From: an uncultured Phascolarctobacterium sp.
GTDB lineage: Bacteria; Bacillota; Negativicutes; Acidaminococcales; Acidaminococcaceae
Reading direction: 5' to 3'
Assembly: GCA_900545025.1 (NCBI GenBank)
Contig: UQXH01000034.1
Location: 1 to 6,312 of the forward strand
DNA length: 6,312 nt
Below the pieces are notes generated by a model that saw only the letters and a program-made list of their open reading frames with translations, ran no database searches and was not told where the DNA came from. Positions 1-4,772 of this stretch are shown here, piece by piece. Both the position numbers and the translations under genes were made by a program. Each line of letters opens with the position of its first letter. The stretch's first letter is position 1.

Positions 1-55
1 ATTTAGTCATGAAAAAACTGCACCTCCAAAAGTCCAACTTTTGGGGTGCAGTTCA
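1..55 (+). mobile_element. Probable right end of an IS3-family insertion sequence (rest lies left of the window)
   Basis: A long hairpin fills 16-53. The left arm is AACTGCACC (16-24) plus CCAAAAGT (26-33), with T25 bulged. The loop is CCA, and the right arm is ACTTTTGG plus GGTGCAGTT (37-53). The right half, ending GGGGTGCAGTTCA at 55, resembles terminal inverted repeats I recall for IS3-family elements in Firmicutes, which end in CA and often overlap a transposase terminator. No transposase is visible, so the assignment rests on this end alone. The alternative is an ordinary intergenic terminator or repeat. Confidence 0.45.
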
Positions 56-59
56 ATAT

Positions 60-75
60 GCGGGCGGTTTTTTTA
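60..75 (+). terminator. Orphan 3' arm of a rho-independent terminator
   Basis: GCGGGCGG at 60-67 is followed by seven T at 68-74, the usual 3' half of an intrinsic terminator. No matching CCGCCCGC arm exists between position 1 and 59. The missing arm may lie on the far side of the putative insertion element, which would then have landed in the terminator. It could also be chance G/T-rich sequence. Confidence 0.3.
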
Positions 76-102
76 TTTGTGTTAAAAGACATACAAAAAA
101 TA

Positions 103-131
103 TTGAAATTTTAGTAAAAAAGTAATATTAT
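103..131 (+). promoter_or_regulatory. Candidate sigma-A promoter for the AT-rich operon
   Basis: TTGAAA (103-108) is separated by 17 nt from TATTAT (126-131), upstream of the first gene of the three-gene operon. The surrounding sequence is very AT-rich, so chance matches are likely. Its position, about 35 nt before the start codon, supports the call. Confidence 0.4.
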
Positions 132-165
132 ATCCTTGAATAGATAATATTTGAGGCGAATATAT

Positions 166-699
166 ATGTGTTTTAATAGATTTATGACAAGTATAATATT
201 AGCTATATTATTTTTTTACTCTAATATTATTTTTGCTGCGGATGTTATTATAAGTAAGAATACTAAATTAGAGGGGAAATTGATTACACCTGTTCATTCA
301 AAATATAATAAGGAAGGAGATGTAATATTATTTTCTATTAGTGAGAGTTATATATATAATGGTATAGAAATTATACCCGAAGGGACAACCGGAAAAGCTG
401 TGGTTACGGATAGCCAAAAAGCTGGTTATTTTGGAGTTGGTGGAAGAATATTTTTTGAGCCGCAGTCATTAATTTTAGCAAATGGAGTAGAAGTTCCTTT
501 GATGTTTAAAACAGGAAAAGATAATGATTGGCGTGATACCGCAAATCAAATTGTAGCAACTGCTGCAGTAGGTATATTTGCAGGCTTTTTTCAAGGAAAG
601 AATCAGAAATTGCCTGCGGGAACTAAGTTCTGTCTATATGTTAAAGATGATGTCAATTTAGGTTCTGAAGAAGATGTAAAAAGAGATTTTGCTATTTAG
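166..699 (+). CDS. Exported protein of unknown function, first gene of AT-rich operon
   Basis: The product is 177 residues. A hydrophobic signal peptide spans residues 1-24 and ends IIFA, with likely cleavage before ADV, so it should act in the periplasm or envelope. The mature part is rich in short beta-type segments and glycine. It contains an IIPEGTTGKAVV stretch (about residues 67-78), a glycine-rich FGVGGRIFF segment and a C-terminal LPAGTKF motif. The IP-x-G-T/S pattern recurs in small secreted proteins and in beta-rich TrbI/VirB10-like parts, but this is only a resemblance. ATG 166 is preferred because TGAGG lies at 152-156, 9 nt upstream; an in-frame TTG at 151 has no such site. It ends 9 nt before the next gene, so the genes are probably cotranscribed. 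Codon use is AT-rich (ATA, TTA, AGA common). I do not recognise a named family. Confidence 0.8.
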   Translation: MCFNRFMTSIILAILFFYSNIIFAADVIISKNTKLEGKLITPVHSKYNKEGDVILFSISESYIYNGIEIIPEGTTGKAVVTDSQKAGYFGVGGRIFFEPQSLILANGVEVPLMFKTGKDNDWRDTANQIVATAAVGIFAGFFQGKNQKLPAGTKFCLYVKDDVNLGSEEDVKRDFAI

Positions 700-708
700 G
701 AGTGTTGT

Positions 709-1410
709 ATGATGAAGAAAATAATTAGTTTTATTATGATGATGATTTTAATGACTTTTACCATATCTGCTTTTGCTAATGAAACTCAAAAACCTTTTAG
801 CGAAAGGATAAAAGCTACACTTGAGGAGCAGAAACAGACACCATTACAAAGAAAGATGGCTATGGAGGCGCAACGTGAAAAATTAGCTAAAATGCCTAAA
901 GTTGCGGTTATGTATATAAATAATTCACAAACAACATATAATGATGAAATAGACCAATTGTTATTATCTAATTTAACTAAGTCAATAAATCCAGAAACAT
1001 ATCAATATATTGATGGTACACCATATATTGAAAGATTAAGTAAAATAGGTATTGTTGATATCACTACAGCAGAAAGAGCTGATATCATAGATGCTTTTGA
1101 AGGTGAAGATATTGACTATGCTGTATTTTTACAAATTGATCCTTTTATAAGAAAAGATAAAATGACTTTCTTTACAGTAGGTAAAGAGATGACAGCTATT
1201 GTTCCGTTTAAAATTATAGACGTAAAAAATAATAGATATTTATATAATGGTAAATTTACTGAAATTGCTAAAGATAGTTCAATGCTTGGCGATATTGGCA
1301 ATAAGTCTGTTGCTATAAAAGCTGTAGAGAAAGTAAATGATAAAGTTGCTTCTGTAATTGATGTTAGATTGCCCAAAGAAAAGGTTGAAGCAACAAAACC
1401 GGCAGCATGA
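709..1410 (+). CDS. Exported protein, paralogue of next gene; CsgG/LpoB-like pattern
   Basis: The product is 233 residues with a clear signal peptide (MMKK, a Met/Ile-rich core, cleavage likely after AFA at 23). A charged, helical linker follows (about 25-62). Next comes a domain starting VAVMYINNS (about 65-73), with DYAVFLQIDPF (136-146) and VPFKIIDVKNNRYLYNG (165-181). It ends with a helical segment (about 198-220) and a KEKVEATKPAA tail. The order (strand with 'pf.n', later 'DY.v...', 'ikviDv..g.yly', final helix) resembles periplasmic CsgG, LpoB or TolB N-terminal-type folds. That is inference from pattern, not a family hit. AGGAG at 698-702 overlaps the upstream stop and precedes ATG 709 by 6 nt; ATG 712 is an alternative start. 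The stop overlaps the next start (ATGA), suggesting translational coupling. Confidence 0.8.
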   Translation: MMKKIISFIMMMILMTFTISAFANETQKPFSERIKATLEEQKQTPLQRKMAMEAQREKLAKMPKVAVMYINNSQTTYNDEIDQLLLSNLTKSINPETYQYIDGTPYIERLSKIGIVDITTAERADIIDAFEGEDIDYAVFLQIDPFIRKDKMTFFTVGKEMTAIVPFKIIDVKNNRYLYNGKFTEIAKDSSMLGDIGNKSVAIKAVEKVNDKVASVIDVRLPKEKVEATKPAA

Positions 1411-1982
1411 GAAAATATCTGATTTGTAATGTTCTGTTTATTTTAATTAGTTGTTGTTTTATGAATAAGGTGTATGCTGATAATCATAGTCCTTATGTAA
1501 GACAGAAAAGCACTGTTATGCTTATTATCAATAATATAGCAGATAGTAAGCATAATGATGCCTTAAATGAAATTATGTTTGAAGAGTTACATAAGAAAAT
1601 TGATGTTTTGTATAAGGAAGAGCCTGCGGACGAATACACAGAAGAGTTTCTTCATAAAGATAATTCGGTTTTATCTGCAGAAGATATGTGCAAAAAAATA
1701 GAGTCATGCAAATCTGATTATCTTATTTATGCAGAACTGAAAGAATTAAATAAAACAACAAATTTTAACTTTGTGTATCATGGTAAAGAAATAGCAGCAA
1801 CTTTTTATATTGCAATTTTAGATATAAAAAATCATAAATACTTGTATAGGTCAGAATACACACTTGTAGCAGAAGATAGTACGGATTATTTTTTTGTAGG
1901 TAGTGGATCTGTTTCTAAAAAAGCTTTAAAAAAAGTTTTGTTTAGAGCTGGAGAGGCAATATCAGCACATTTGCCGTTATAA
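1407..1982 (+). CDS. Exported protein or lipoprotein, diverged tandem paralogue
   Basis: The product is 191 residues. The signal sequence is residues 1-24 (ending KVYA), but LISC at 13-16 also fits a loose lipobox, so a lipoprotein is possible. It aligns collinearly with the upstream product. STVMLIINN (35-43) matches KVAVMYINN, DYLIYAEL matches DYAVFLQI, and HGKEIAATFYIAILDIKNHKYLY matches the GKEMTAIVPFKIIDVKNNRYLY stretch. VAEDS is followed by a GSGSVSKKALKKV helix, matching AKDSS and GNKSVAIKAVEKV. The charged linker of the neighbour is missing. Cysteines at 95 and 101 have no counterpart there and could form a disulphide. There is no convincing ribosome binding site, so translation probably depends on the ATGA overlap. 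The function is unknown; paired expression suggests the two proteins act together or as a heteromer. Confidence 0.8.
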   Translation: MRKYLICNVLFILISCCFMNKVYADNHSPYVRQKSTVMLIINNIADSKHNDALNEIMFEELHKKIDVLYKEEPADEYTEEFLHKDNSVLSAEDMCKKIESCKSDYLIYAELKELNKTTNFNFVYHGKEIAATFYIAILDIKNHKYLYRSEYTLVAEDSTDYFFVGSGSVSKKALKKVLFRAGEAISAHLPL

Positions 1983-1992
1983 CAATTTAGCG

Positions 1993-2021
1993 TTTACATG
2001 CTATAGTTGTTATGCTATAAT
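1993..2021 (+). promoter_or_regulatory. tRNA-Leu promoter
   Basis: TTTACA (1993-1998), a 17-nt spacer and TATAAT (2016-2021), with an extended -10 TGC at 2013-2015, form a near-consensus vegetative promoter about 15 nt ahead of the tRNA. The spacer contains ATGCTATA twice (1998-2005 and 2012-2019). The promoter lies just after the third AT-rich gene with no terminator between, so read-through from that operon into the tRNA is also possible. Confidence 0.75.
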
Positions 2022-2036
2022 ACTACTATCCTTTAT

Positions 2037-2120
2037 GCGAGTGTGGCGGAACTGGCAGACGCACTAGACTTAGGATCTAGCGCCTTCGGCGTGCAGGTTC
2101 GACTCCTGTCACTCGCACCA
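2037..2120 (+). tRNA. tRNA-Leu (anticodon UAG)
   Basis: An 84-nt cloverleaf. The acceptor arm GCGAGTG (2037-2043) pairs with CACTCGC (2110-2116), followed by discriminator A and an encoded CCA. The anticodon stem CTAGA/TCTAG encloses a 7-nt loop with TAG at 2071-2073, reading CUA and probably other CUN leucine codons. A long class II variable arm (CGCC-TTC-GGCG type) and a T arm with GGTTCGACTCC confirm leucine class. It appears to be a single-gene unit with its own promoter and terminator. Confidence 0.96.
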
Positions 2121-2131
2121 GTGTAAAAATA

Positions 2132-2163
2132 AAAGCTGTGGAATTGTGTTCCACAGCTTTTTT
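2132..2163 (+). terminator. tRNA-Leu terminator, probably bidirectional
   Basis: AAGCTGTGGAA (2133-2143) pairs perfectly with TTCCACAGCTT (2149-2159) around a 5-nt loop and is followed by a T run to 2163. On the minus strand the hairpin is followed by TTTTATTTTT, so it can also end transcription of the convergent MmcQ/YjbR-family gene. Confidence 0.88.
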
Positions 2164-2215
2164 GTTTATAGTTTATAAAAGGGCGTACAATGCAGTTATT
2201 GAAAAAGCTCCTGTA

Positions 2216-2920
2216 TTATACAGATTGTTTACGGGCAGGATGTTTGACTGTACTGGCAACAGAGGCAAAGCTTTCGTCGATACGCTTACAGATTTCTGCG
2301 GTAGGCAGGGAATTATCCAAAATGATAGTATACCAATGCTTTTTATTCATGTGCCAGCCGGGATAGTAGTGTTTTCTGGTAATATAAGCTGCTACCTGCT
2401 CCGGTGCGGCGTGCAGGTCAATGATTTCCACCATATCGCTTTCTGCGCAGCCAAGTTTATTTTTGGGAACTGTGAGTACTACGCCGAACCATTTGGCGTT
2501 GTCTTTGCGGCGCCAGACGGCGTTTTCCGGTGTTTCCGGCCACAAATGCTCCAGCCGGCACTGATAAGTTTGCTGTACATAGGCGATGATGGCCTTAGTC
2601 TGCTCGCTTTGGAAGATTTCCGTAACAAAGCAGCTGTCTGCGATAGCACGCAGGGCTGCTTCGTATTCCTGGCGCACGGTGCCGATAAAGCTGCCAACAG
2701 CAGCTTCTATAAGATGCAGGACATAAGGCTCATCCGTAACAGGGTCGGTCAGCGCGGCCGACAGCTGACCTGTCCTGCTGACAGTAAAGGTCAGCAGCAG
2801 ATGGCTTTTGTATAACTGCCGCTGGTAAACATATCCCTGCGGCGTGCTATTAAAGCCGTAATTTATAAGTGCGGCAAAATCAGCCTTTTTACAGCGAAAT
2901 ATCTTTGGCAGAATATCCAT
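2216..2920 (-). CDS. MmcQ/YjbR family protein
   Basis: The product is 234 residues. The C-terminal half (about 115-222) matches the MmcQ/YjbR family: PENAVWRRKDNAKWFGVVL, VPKNKLG, VEIIDLHA, the hallmark YYPGWHMNKKHWYTIIL, and a final ICKRIDESF helix. Members of this family have a compact DNA-binding-like fold, and their cellular role is poorly known. The N-terminal half (about 1-110) is an extension with a TFTVSRTGQL strand segment and resembles the longer Firmicutes versions. ATG 2920 is chosen because AAAGGA (2931-2936 on the opposite strand) lies 10 nt upstream; an in-frame GTG at 2929 sits only 1 nt from that site. It is convergent with the tRNA and shares its hairpin terminator. Confidence 0.85.
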   Translation of the reverse strand: MDILPKIFRCKKADFAALINYGFNSTPQGYVYQRQLYKSHLLLTFTVSRTGQLSAALTDPVTDEPYVLHLIEAAVGSFIGTVRQEYEAALRAIADSCFVTEIFQSEQTKAIIAYVQQTYQCRLEHLWPETPENAVWRRKDNAKWFGVVLTVPKNKLGCAESDMVEIIDLHAAPEQVAAYITRKHYYPGWHMNKKHWYTIILDNSLPTAEICKRIDESFASVASTVKHPARKQSV

Positions 2921-2952
2921 TGAGTCCACATCCTTTGCCTGTCCTTATCTTA

Positions 2953-2982
2953 ATTGTACGCTATGACGGATTGTACCGCTAT
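2953..2982 (-). repeat. Tandem near-repeat upstream of the MmcQ/YjbR gene
   Basis: On the minus strand ATAGCGGTACAAT (2982-2970) is followed by ATAGCGTACAAT (2964-2953), the second copy lacking one G, with a 17-nt period. Both copies contain TACAAT, which resembles a -10 element. The pair may be two alternative promoter -10 sites or a repeated regulator-binding site 33-62 nt before the start codon. No good -35 is visible for either copy. Confidence 0.4.
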
Positions 2983-3018
2983 CATATATTATATAATGTA
3001 GAAAAATCAACTTACAAC

Positions 3019-3052
3019 AAAAGCACTGCGAAAAATATTCGCAGTGCTTTTT
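3019..3052 (-). terminator. Terminator of the amidase-YvrJ operon
   Basis: AAAAGCACTGCGAA (3019-3032) pairs perfectly with TTCGCAGTGCTTTT (3038-3051) around AAATA, a 14-bp stem. On the minus strand it lies 14 nt after the YvrJ stop codon and continues as TTTTGTTGT. The opposite strand has a five-T run as well, so it may work both ways. Confidence 0.85.
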
Positions 3053-3065
3053 GCTCATATAAGGT

Positions 3066-3236
3066 TCAGGCTCTTTTTGCGGCTGCGGCGCCCTGCAGCG
3101 AGATGGTACGGTTGAGGTTTTCGATACCGGCGCAGAGCTTATCCAGCCTGCTTTCCATGCGCAGCAGCAGGTACCAGCTCAAAGCCATAGGAAAGCCGTA
3201 ATCCGCAAGATATGTGCCCAGCTGGTTAAATTCCAT
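3066..3236 (-). CDS. YvrJ family small membrane protein
   Basis: A 56-residue product. MEFNQLGTYLADYGFPMALS begins the protein, and residues about 8-26 form one hydrophobic segment containing the family's YGFP motif. A charged helix follows (RMESRLDKLCAGIENLNRTI, 26-45) and then a short Ala-rich tail. This is the layout of the YvrJ family: a single membrane segment followed by an amphipathic coil. The size and shape also recall BhlA/UviB holin-like proteins, though that link is inference. It starts 9 nt after the DUF2922 stop, with GGCGG as a weak ribosome binding site. It is the last gene of the operon. Confidence 0.82.
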   Translation of the reverse strand: MEFNQLGTYLADYGFPMALSWYLLLRMESRLDKLCAGIENLNRTISLQGAAAAKRA

Positions 3237-3245
3237 AGGCCGCCG

Positions 3246-3458
3246 TTACTCCAGCACTTCCACCTGGGTAGTGCGCAGGCGGGCTTCCACCACTTCCGTC
3301 AGACTGCCGCCGGAAGTTTCAAAAACATCCGCGTCGATAACGGCCTGCATGGCGGTGCGGGCGGTTTCTGCGTTCACCTCGTCTTTAGGGTCGGTGATGC
3401 TGATGACTTTTTTATCGCCTGCTGCGTCTTTAAAAACAAGTTCTAATACTTTTTCCAT
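3246..3458 (-). CDS. DUF2922 domain protein
   Basis: A 70-residue product covering the whole DUF2922 pattern: a first strand LELVFKDAAGDKKVISI, then ITDPKDEVNAETARTAMQAVIDADVF, then a SGGSLTEVVEARLRTTQVEVLE end. The family is small, cytosolic (no signal peptide here) and of unknown function; in Firmicutes it is often found next to DUF1659 and YvrJ genes, as here. GGAGGT lies about 7 nt before ATG 3458. Its start overlaps the end of a 20-codon ORF, which may couple its translation. Confidence 0.87.
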   Translation of the reverse strand: MEKVLELVFKDAAGDKKVISITDPKDEVNAETARTAMQAVIDADVFETSGGSLTEVVEARLRTTQVEVLE

Positions 3459-3505
3459 ATTTTACCTCCGATAATGTGTAGTAAGATTTTCCAGAAAAGC
3501 TTCAT
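3443..3505 (-). CDS. Possible 20-residue cationic hydrophobic micro-protein
   Basis: ATG at 3505 opens 20 codons ending in TAG at 3443-3445. Its ribosome binding site GGAGGT (3512-3517 opposite strand) is 6 nt upstream, as good as those of its neighbours. The peptide begins MKLFWKILLHIIGG and ends KIWKKY, with five lysines and a hydrophobic core. It overlaps the DUF2922 start by 16 nt in another frame. It may be a real small membrane-active peptide or only a translational coupler between DUF1659 and DUF2922. Length alone makes chance possible. Confidence 0.4.
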   Translation of the reverse strand: MKLFWKILLHIIGGKIWKKY

Positions 3506-3524
3506 CGTGCGACCTCCGCTTTTA

Positions 3525-3752
3525 TCAGATAGATTCTGCCAGTTCGGTCTTCTCGGTAACGGAGATGCTCTGCACGGTCTTCTTCATCAGGCTGCCCAGT
3601 GCTTCGCCTGCGGCGTACAGCTTGTCTGCCGCAGCGTCGCTCTTGATGCCGCTGTAGGTGCGCGCCTTGGTCTTGGGGGAGCCGGAAGCGCTCATACCGT
3701 CTTCGATGTTGATGCTGAGACTGCGTTTCAGGATTTCTTCGGTTACTGCCAT
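3525..3752 (-). CDS. DUF1659 domain protein
   Basis: A 75-residue product with the DUF1659 pattern: an N-terminal strand (LKRSLSINIEDG), a central KTKARTYSGIKSDAAADKLYAAGEALGSLMKKTVQSISV run and a TEKTEL end. It has no signal peptide or membrane segment. The function of the family is unknown; pairing with DUF2922 and YvrJ is a recurrent Firmicutes arrangement. A very strong AAAGGAGGA site precedes ATG 3752 and overlaps the stop codon of the amidase (15-nt gap between the genes), so both are on one transcript. Confidence 0.87.
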   Translation of the reverse strand: MAVTEEILKRSLSINIEDGMSASGSPKTKARTYSGIKSDAAADKLYAAGEALGSLMKKTVQSISVTEKTELAESI

Positions 3753-3767
3753 AATATTCTTCCTCCT

Positions 3768-4346
3768 TTAGGTGTGCGCCTGTGCGCGGCGCTGTAAATA
3801 AAGTTCGCGGTACCAGTTGGCTTTGCCCCGCAGTACCACGCCCCCGGGACGCAGGGCATCAGTAAGGGGATAGTCGGGTAGCAGCAGAAGGTCCCAGCGC
3901 ATATCGCTGTCGCTGCTGCCGAAGCCGTAGCCGTCCATACAGGCGGCTTCGGCGTGGGTAGTCACGGTGCCAAAGTCCACGGCAAGCCCCAAGGCCAGCG
4001 TCAGTACGGCGATGACCTGCGCCGTTTTTTCAATCTGCGCGGCGGTAGGCGGCTCAGGCCCAAGATTGACTTTGCCTGCGGTGCTGCAGGTGGCGTTGTA
4101 CGCGCAGCAGAGGGCGATGCCGATGCTGCCGGTGTTGCGCCGCCAGGTGTGGCTTTTGCGGCTGGTGAGGGCGGCACAGGTTTTATAAATCTGTCCGTCG
4201 CTGTCGATGTTCAGATGGTAGTCAGCAAAAGCCTGCCCGTAATGGCCTGCCGTCCAGTGCAGATAGATGCGGCTGATCCTGCCTTTCGCCGCCGCTCCCA
4301 GCTGGTAGAGCTGGCGGAGACTGACCGCTTCTTTGGTGTCTGCCAT
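3768..4346 (-). CDS. N-acetylmuramoyl-L-alanine amidase (Amidase_2/PGRP type)
   Basis: The 192-residue product would cleave the bond between N-acetylmuramic acid and L-alanine in peptidoglycan, using zinc. Visible family landmarks are IYLHWTAGHYGQAFADYHLNID (27-48, likely Zn ligand H30), DGQIYKT (50-56), SHTWRRNTGSIGIAL (65-79) and TTHAEA (129-134, likely Zn ligand H131). RWD (150-152) stands where the family has K-x-D, so D152 is the likely third ligand. There is no signal peptide and no added wall-binding domain. It is therefore a minimal endolysin-like enzyme that would need a holin or lysis to reach the wall. ATG 4346 follows AAAGGA by 11 nt. It is first in the operon with DUF1659, DUF2922 and YvrJ. 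Residues after about 160 are not assigned. Confidence 0.9.
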   Translation of the reverse strand: MADTKEAVSLRQLYQLGAAAKGRISRIYLHWTAGHYGQAFADYHLNIDSDGQIYKTCAALTSRKSHTWRRNTGSIGIALCCAYNATCSTAGKVNLGPEPPTAAQIEKTAQVIAVLTLALGLAVDFGTVTTHAEAACMDGYGFGSSDSDMRWDLLLLPDYPLTDALRPGGVVLRGKANWYRELYLQRRAQAHT

Positions 4347-4465
4347 GTGGTATCACGTCCTTTCACTCTTTAAATGGGCTGCAGGAGGCAAAAACAGAAC
4401 CAGCGCACAAAAATTTTTTTATGCAGGTTGTTTTTGGGGACAAGCCGCGCCATTCTAAGGGTGAG

Positions 4466-4496
4466 CTTCTTTTTTTTCTTTTTCTTTTTTTTCTTC
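4466..4496 (+). repeat. Perfect homopyrimidine mirror repeat (31 nt)
   Basis: The plus strand reads CTTC-T8-C-T5-C-T8-CTTC, an unbroken pyrimidine run that is exactly mirror-symmetric about position 4481. Perfect homopurine-homopyrimidine mirror repeats are the sequence class able to form intramolecular triplex (H-DNA). On the minus strand, the probable leader of the amidase operon, it would be an A/G-only stretch. Whether it forms a triplex or binds a protein is unknown. Confidence 0.85.
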
Positions 4497-4516
4497 GGCG
4501 CAGCAGGTCCTTAAAC

Positions 4517-4538
4517 AGGTAATGCGTAAGCATTACCT
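4517..4538 (+). repeat. Perfect 9-bp hairpin with GTAA tetraloop
   Basis: AGGTAATGC (4517-4525), loop GTAA (4526-4529) and GCATTACCT (4530-4538) form a perfect inverted repeat. As plus-strand RNA the loop is of the stable GNRA kind. No T run follows, so it is not a standard terminator. It could be an operator, an RNA element or part of a small RNA. Confidence 0.6.
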
Positions 4539-4698
4539 ACCTTGTTCTTCAAGCCTTCCTGCTGGAACAGGGCAAGCTGCTGTCAGCCGCAGGCAGGTAA
4601 GCTGCCATAGTCATCCCTGCCAGGACAGTCCTTGCTTACAGGGCAGGGTACCTGCCGCAAGTATGAAAAAACTGATACTTAAGCAAAACTCACAAGTC

Positions 4699-4726
4699 TT
4701 GCGGAGGGGTACAAGTATGATAAAAT
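4699..4726 (+). promoter_or_regulatory. Candidate promoter of the XRE gene
   Basis: TTGCGG (4699-4704) and TAAAAT (4721-4726) are 16 nt apart, with an extended -10 TGA at 4718-4720. Transcription would start near 4733. The -35 is only a partial match; the TATGATAAAAT core is the stronger part. Confidence 0.42.
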
Positions 4727-4739
4727 ATTTATTATAAAA

Positions 4740-4757
4740 TATAAACCGGAATTTATA
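4740..4757 (+). promoter_or_regulatory. Candidate operator upstream of the XRE gene
   Basis: TATAAA (4740-4745), a 6-nt CCGGAA spacer and TTTATA (4752-4757) form an inverted repeat between the candidate promoter and the start codon. Small XRE repressors often bind such sites and control themselves. The AT-rich setting makes a chance repeat possible. Confidence 0.33.
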
Positions 4758-4772
4758 GCATAGGTGATTTAT

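Larger units (their letters stand above)
4364..4698. other. Noncoding divergent region rich in hairpins
   Basis: About 335 nt lie between the amidase start and the XRE promoter with no convincing gene. It holds the homopyrimidine mirror repeat and the GTAA hairpin listed separately. Further inverted repeats are CCTTGTTC/GAACAGGG (4540-4547 and 4564-4571, one G-U pair), GGCAG/CTGCC (4592-4606), AGGAC/GTCCT (4622-4632), GGCAGG/CCTGCC (4642-4656) and AAGTAT/ATACTT (4659-4680). CAAGTATGA occurs at 4658-4666 and again at 4712-4720. An amidase promoter must lie here; TTGTCC with an A-rich -10 on the minus strand (about 4415-4444) is only a weak candidate. A structured RNA or regulator array is possible. 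Confidence 0.4.

Noticed and set aside
2037..2163. tRNA-Leu as an integration site of a genomic island
   Set aside because: No integrase is visible and no repeat of the tRNA 3' end is found in the window. The AT-rich genes lie on the 5' side of the tRNA, opposite to the usual insertion side.
2138..2815. 225-codon plus-strand frame opposite the MmcQ/YjbR gene
   Set aside because: It begins inside the tRNA terminator, has no ribosome binding site, and its translation is Cys/Phe-rich without family features. The opposite strand has clear MmcQ/YjbR motifs.
3954..4373. Plus-strand frames opposite the amidase gene
   Set aside because: They are Gly/Arg/Ala-rich shadows of a GC-rich gene; the minus strand carries the complete amidase motifs.
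4466..4496. T-rich tract as a terminator tail
   Set aside because: No stable GC stem immediately precedes it on the plus strand, and the C interruptions are placed symmetrically.
4522..4737. 71-codon plus-strand frame in the divergent region
   Set aside because: It starts inside the perfect hairpin with no ribosome binding site, runs over several inverted repeats and the XRE promoter, and its translation has no recognisable pattern.
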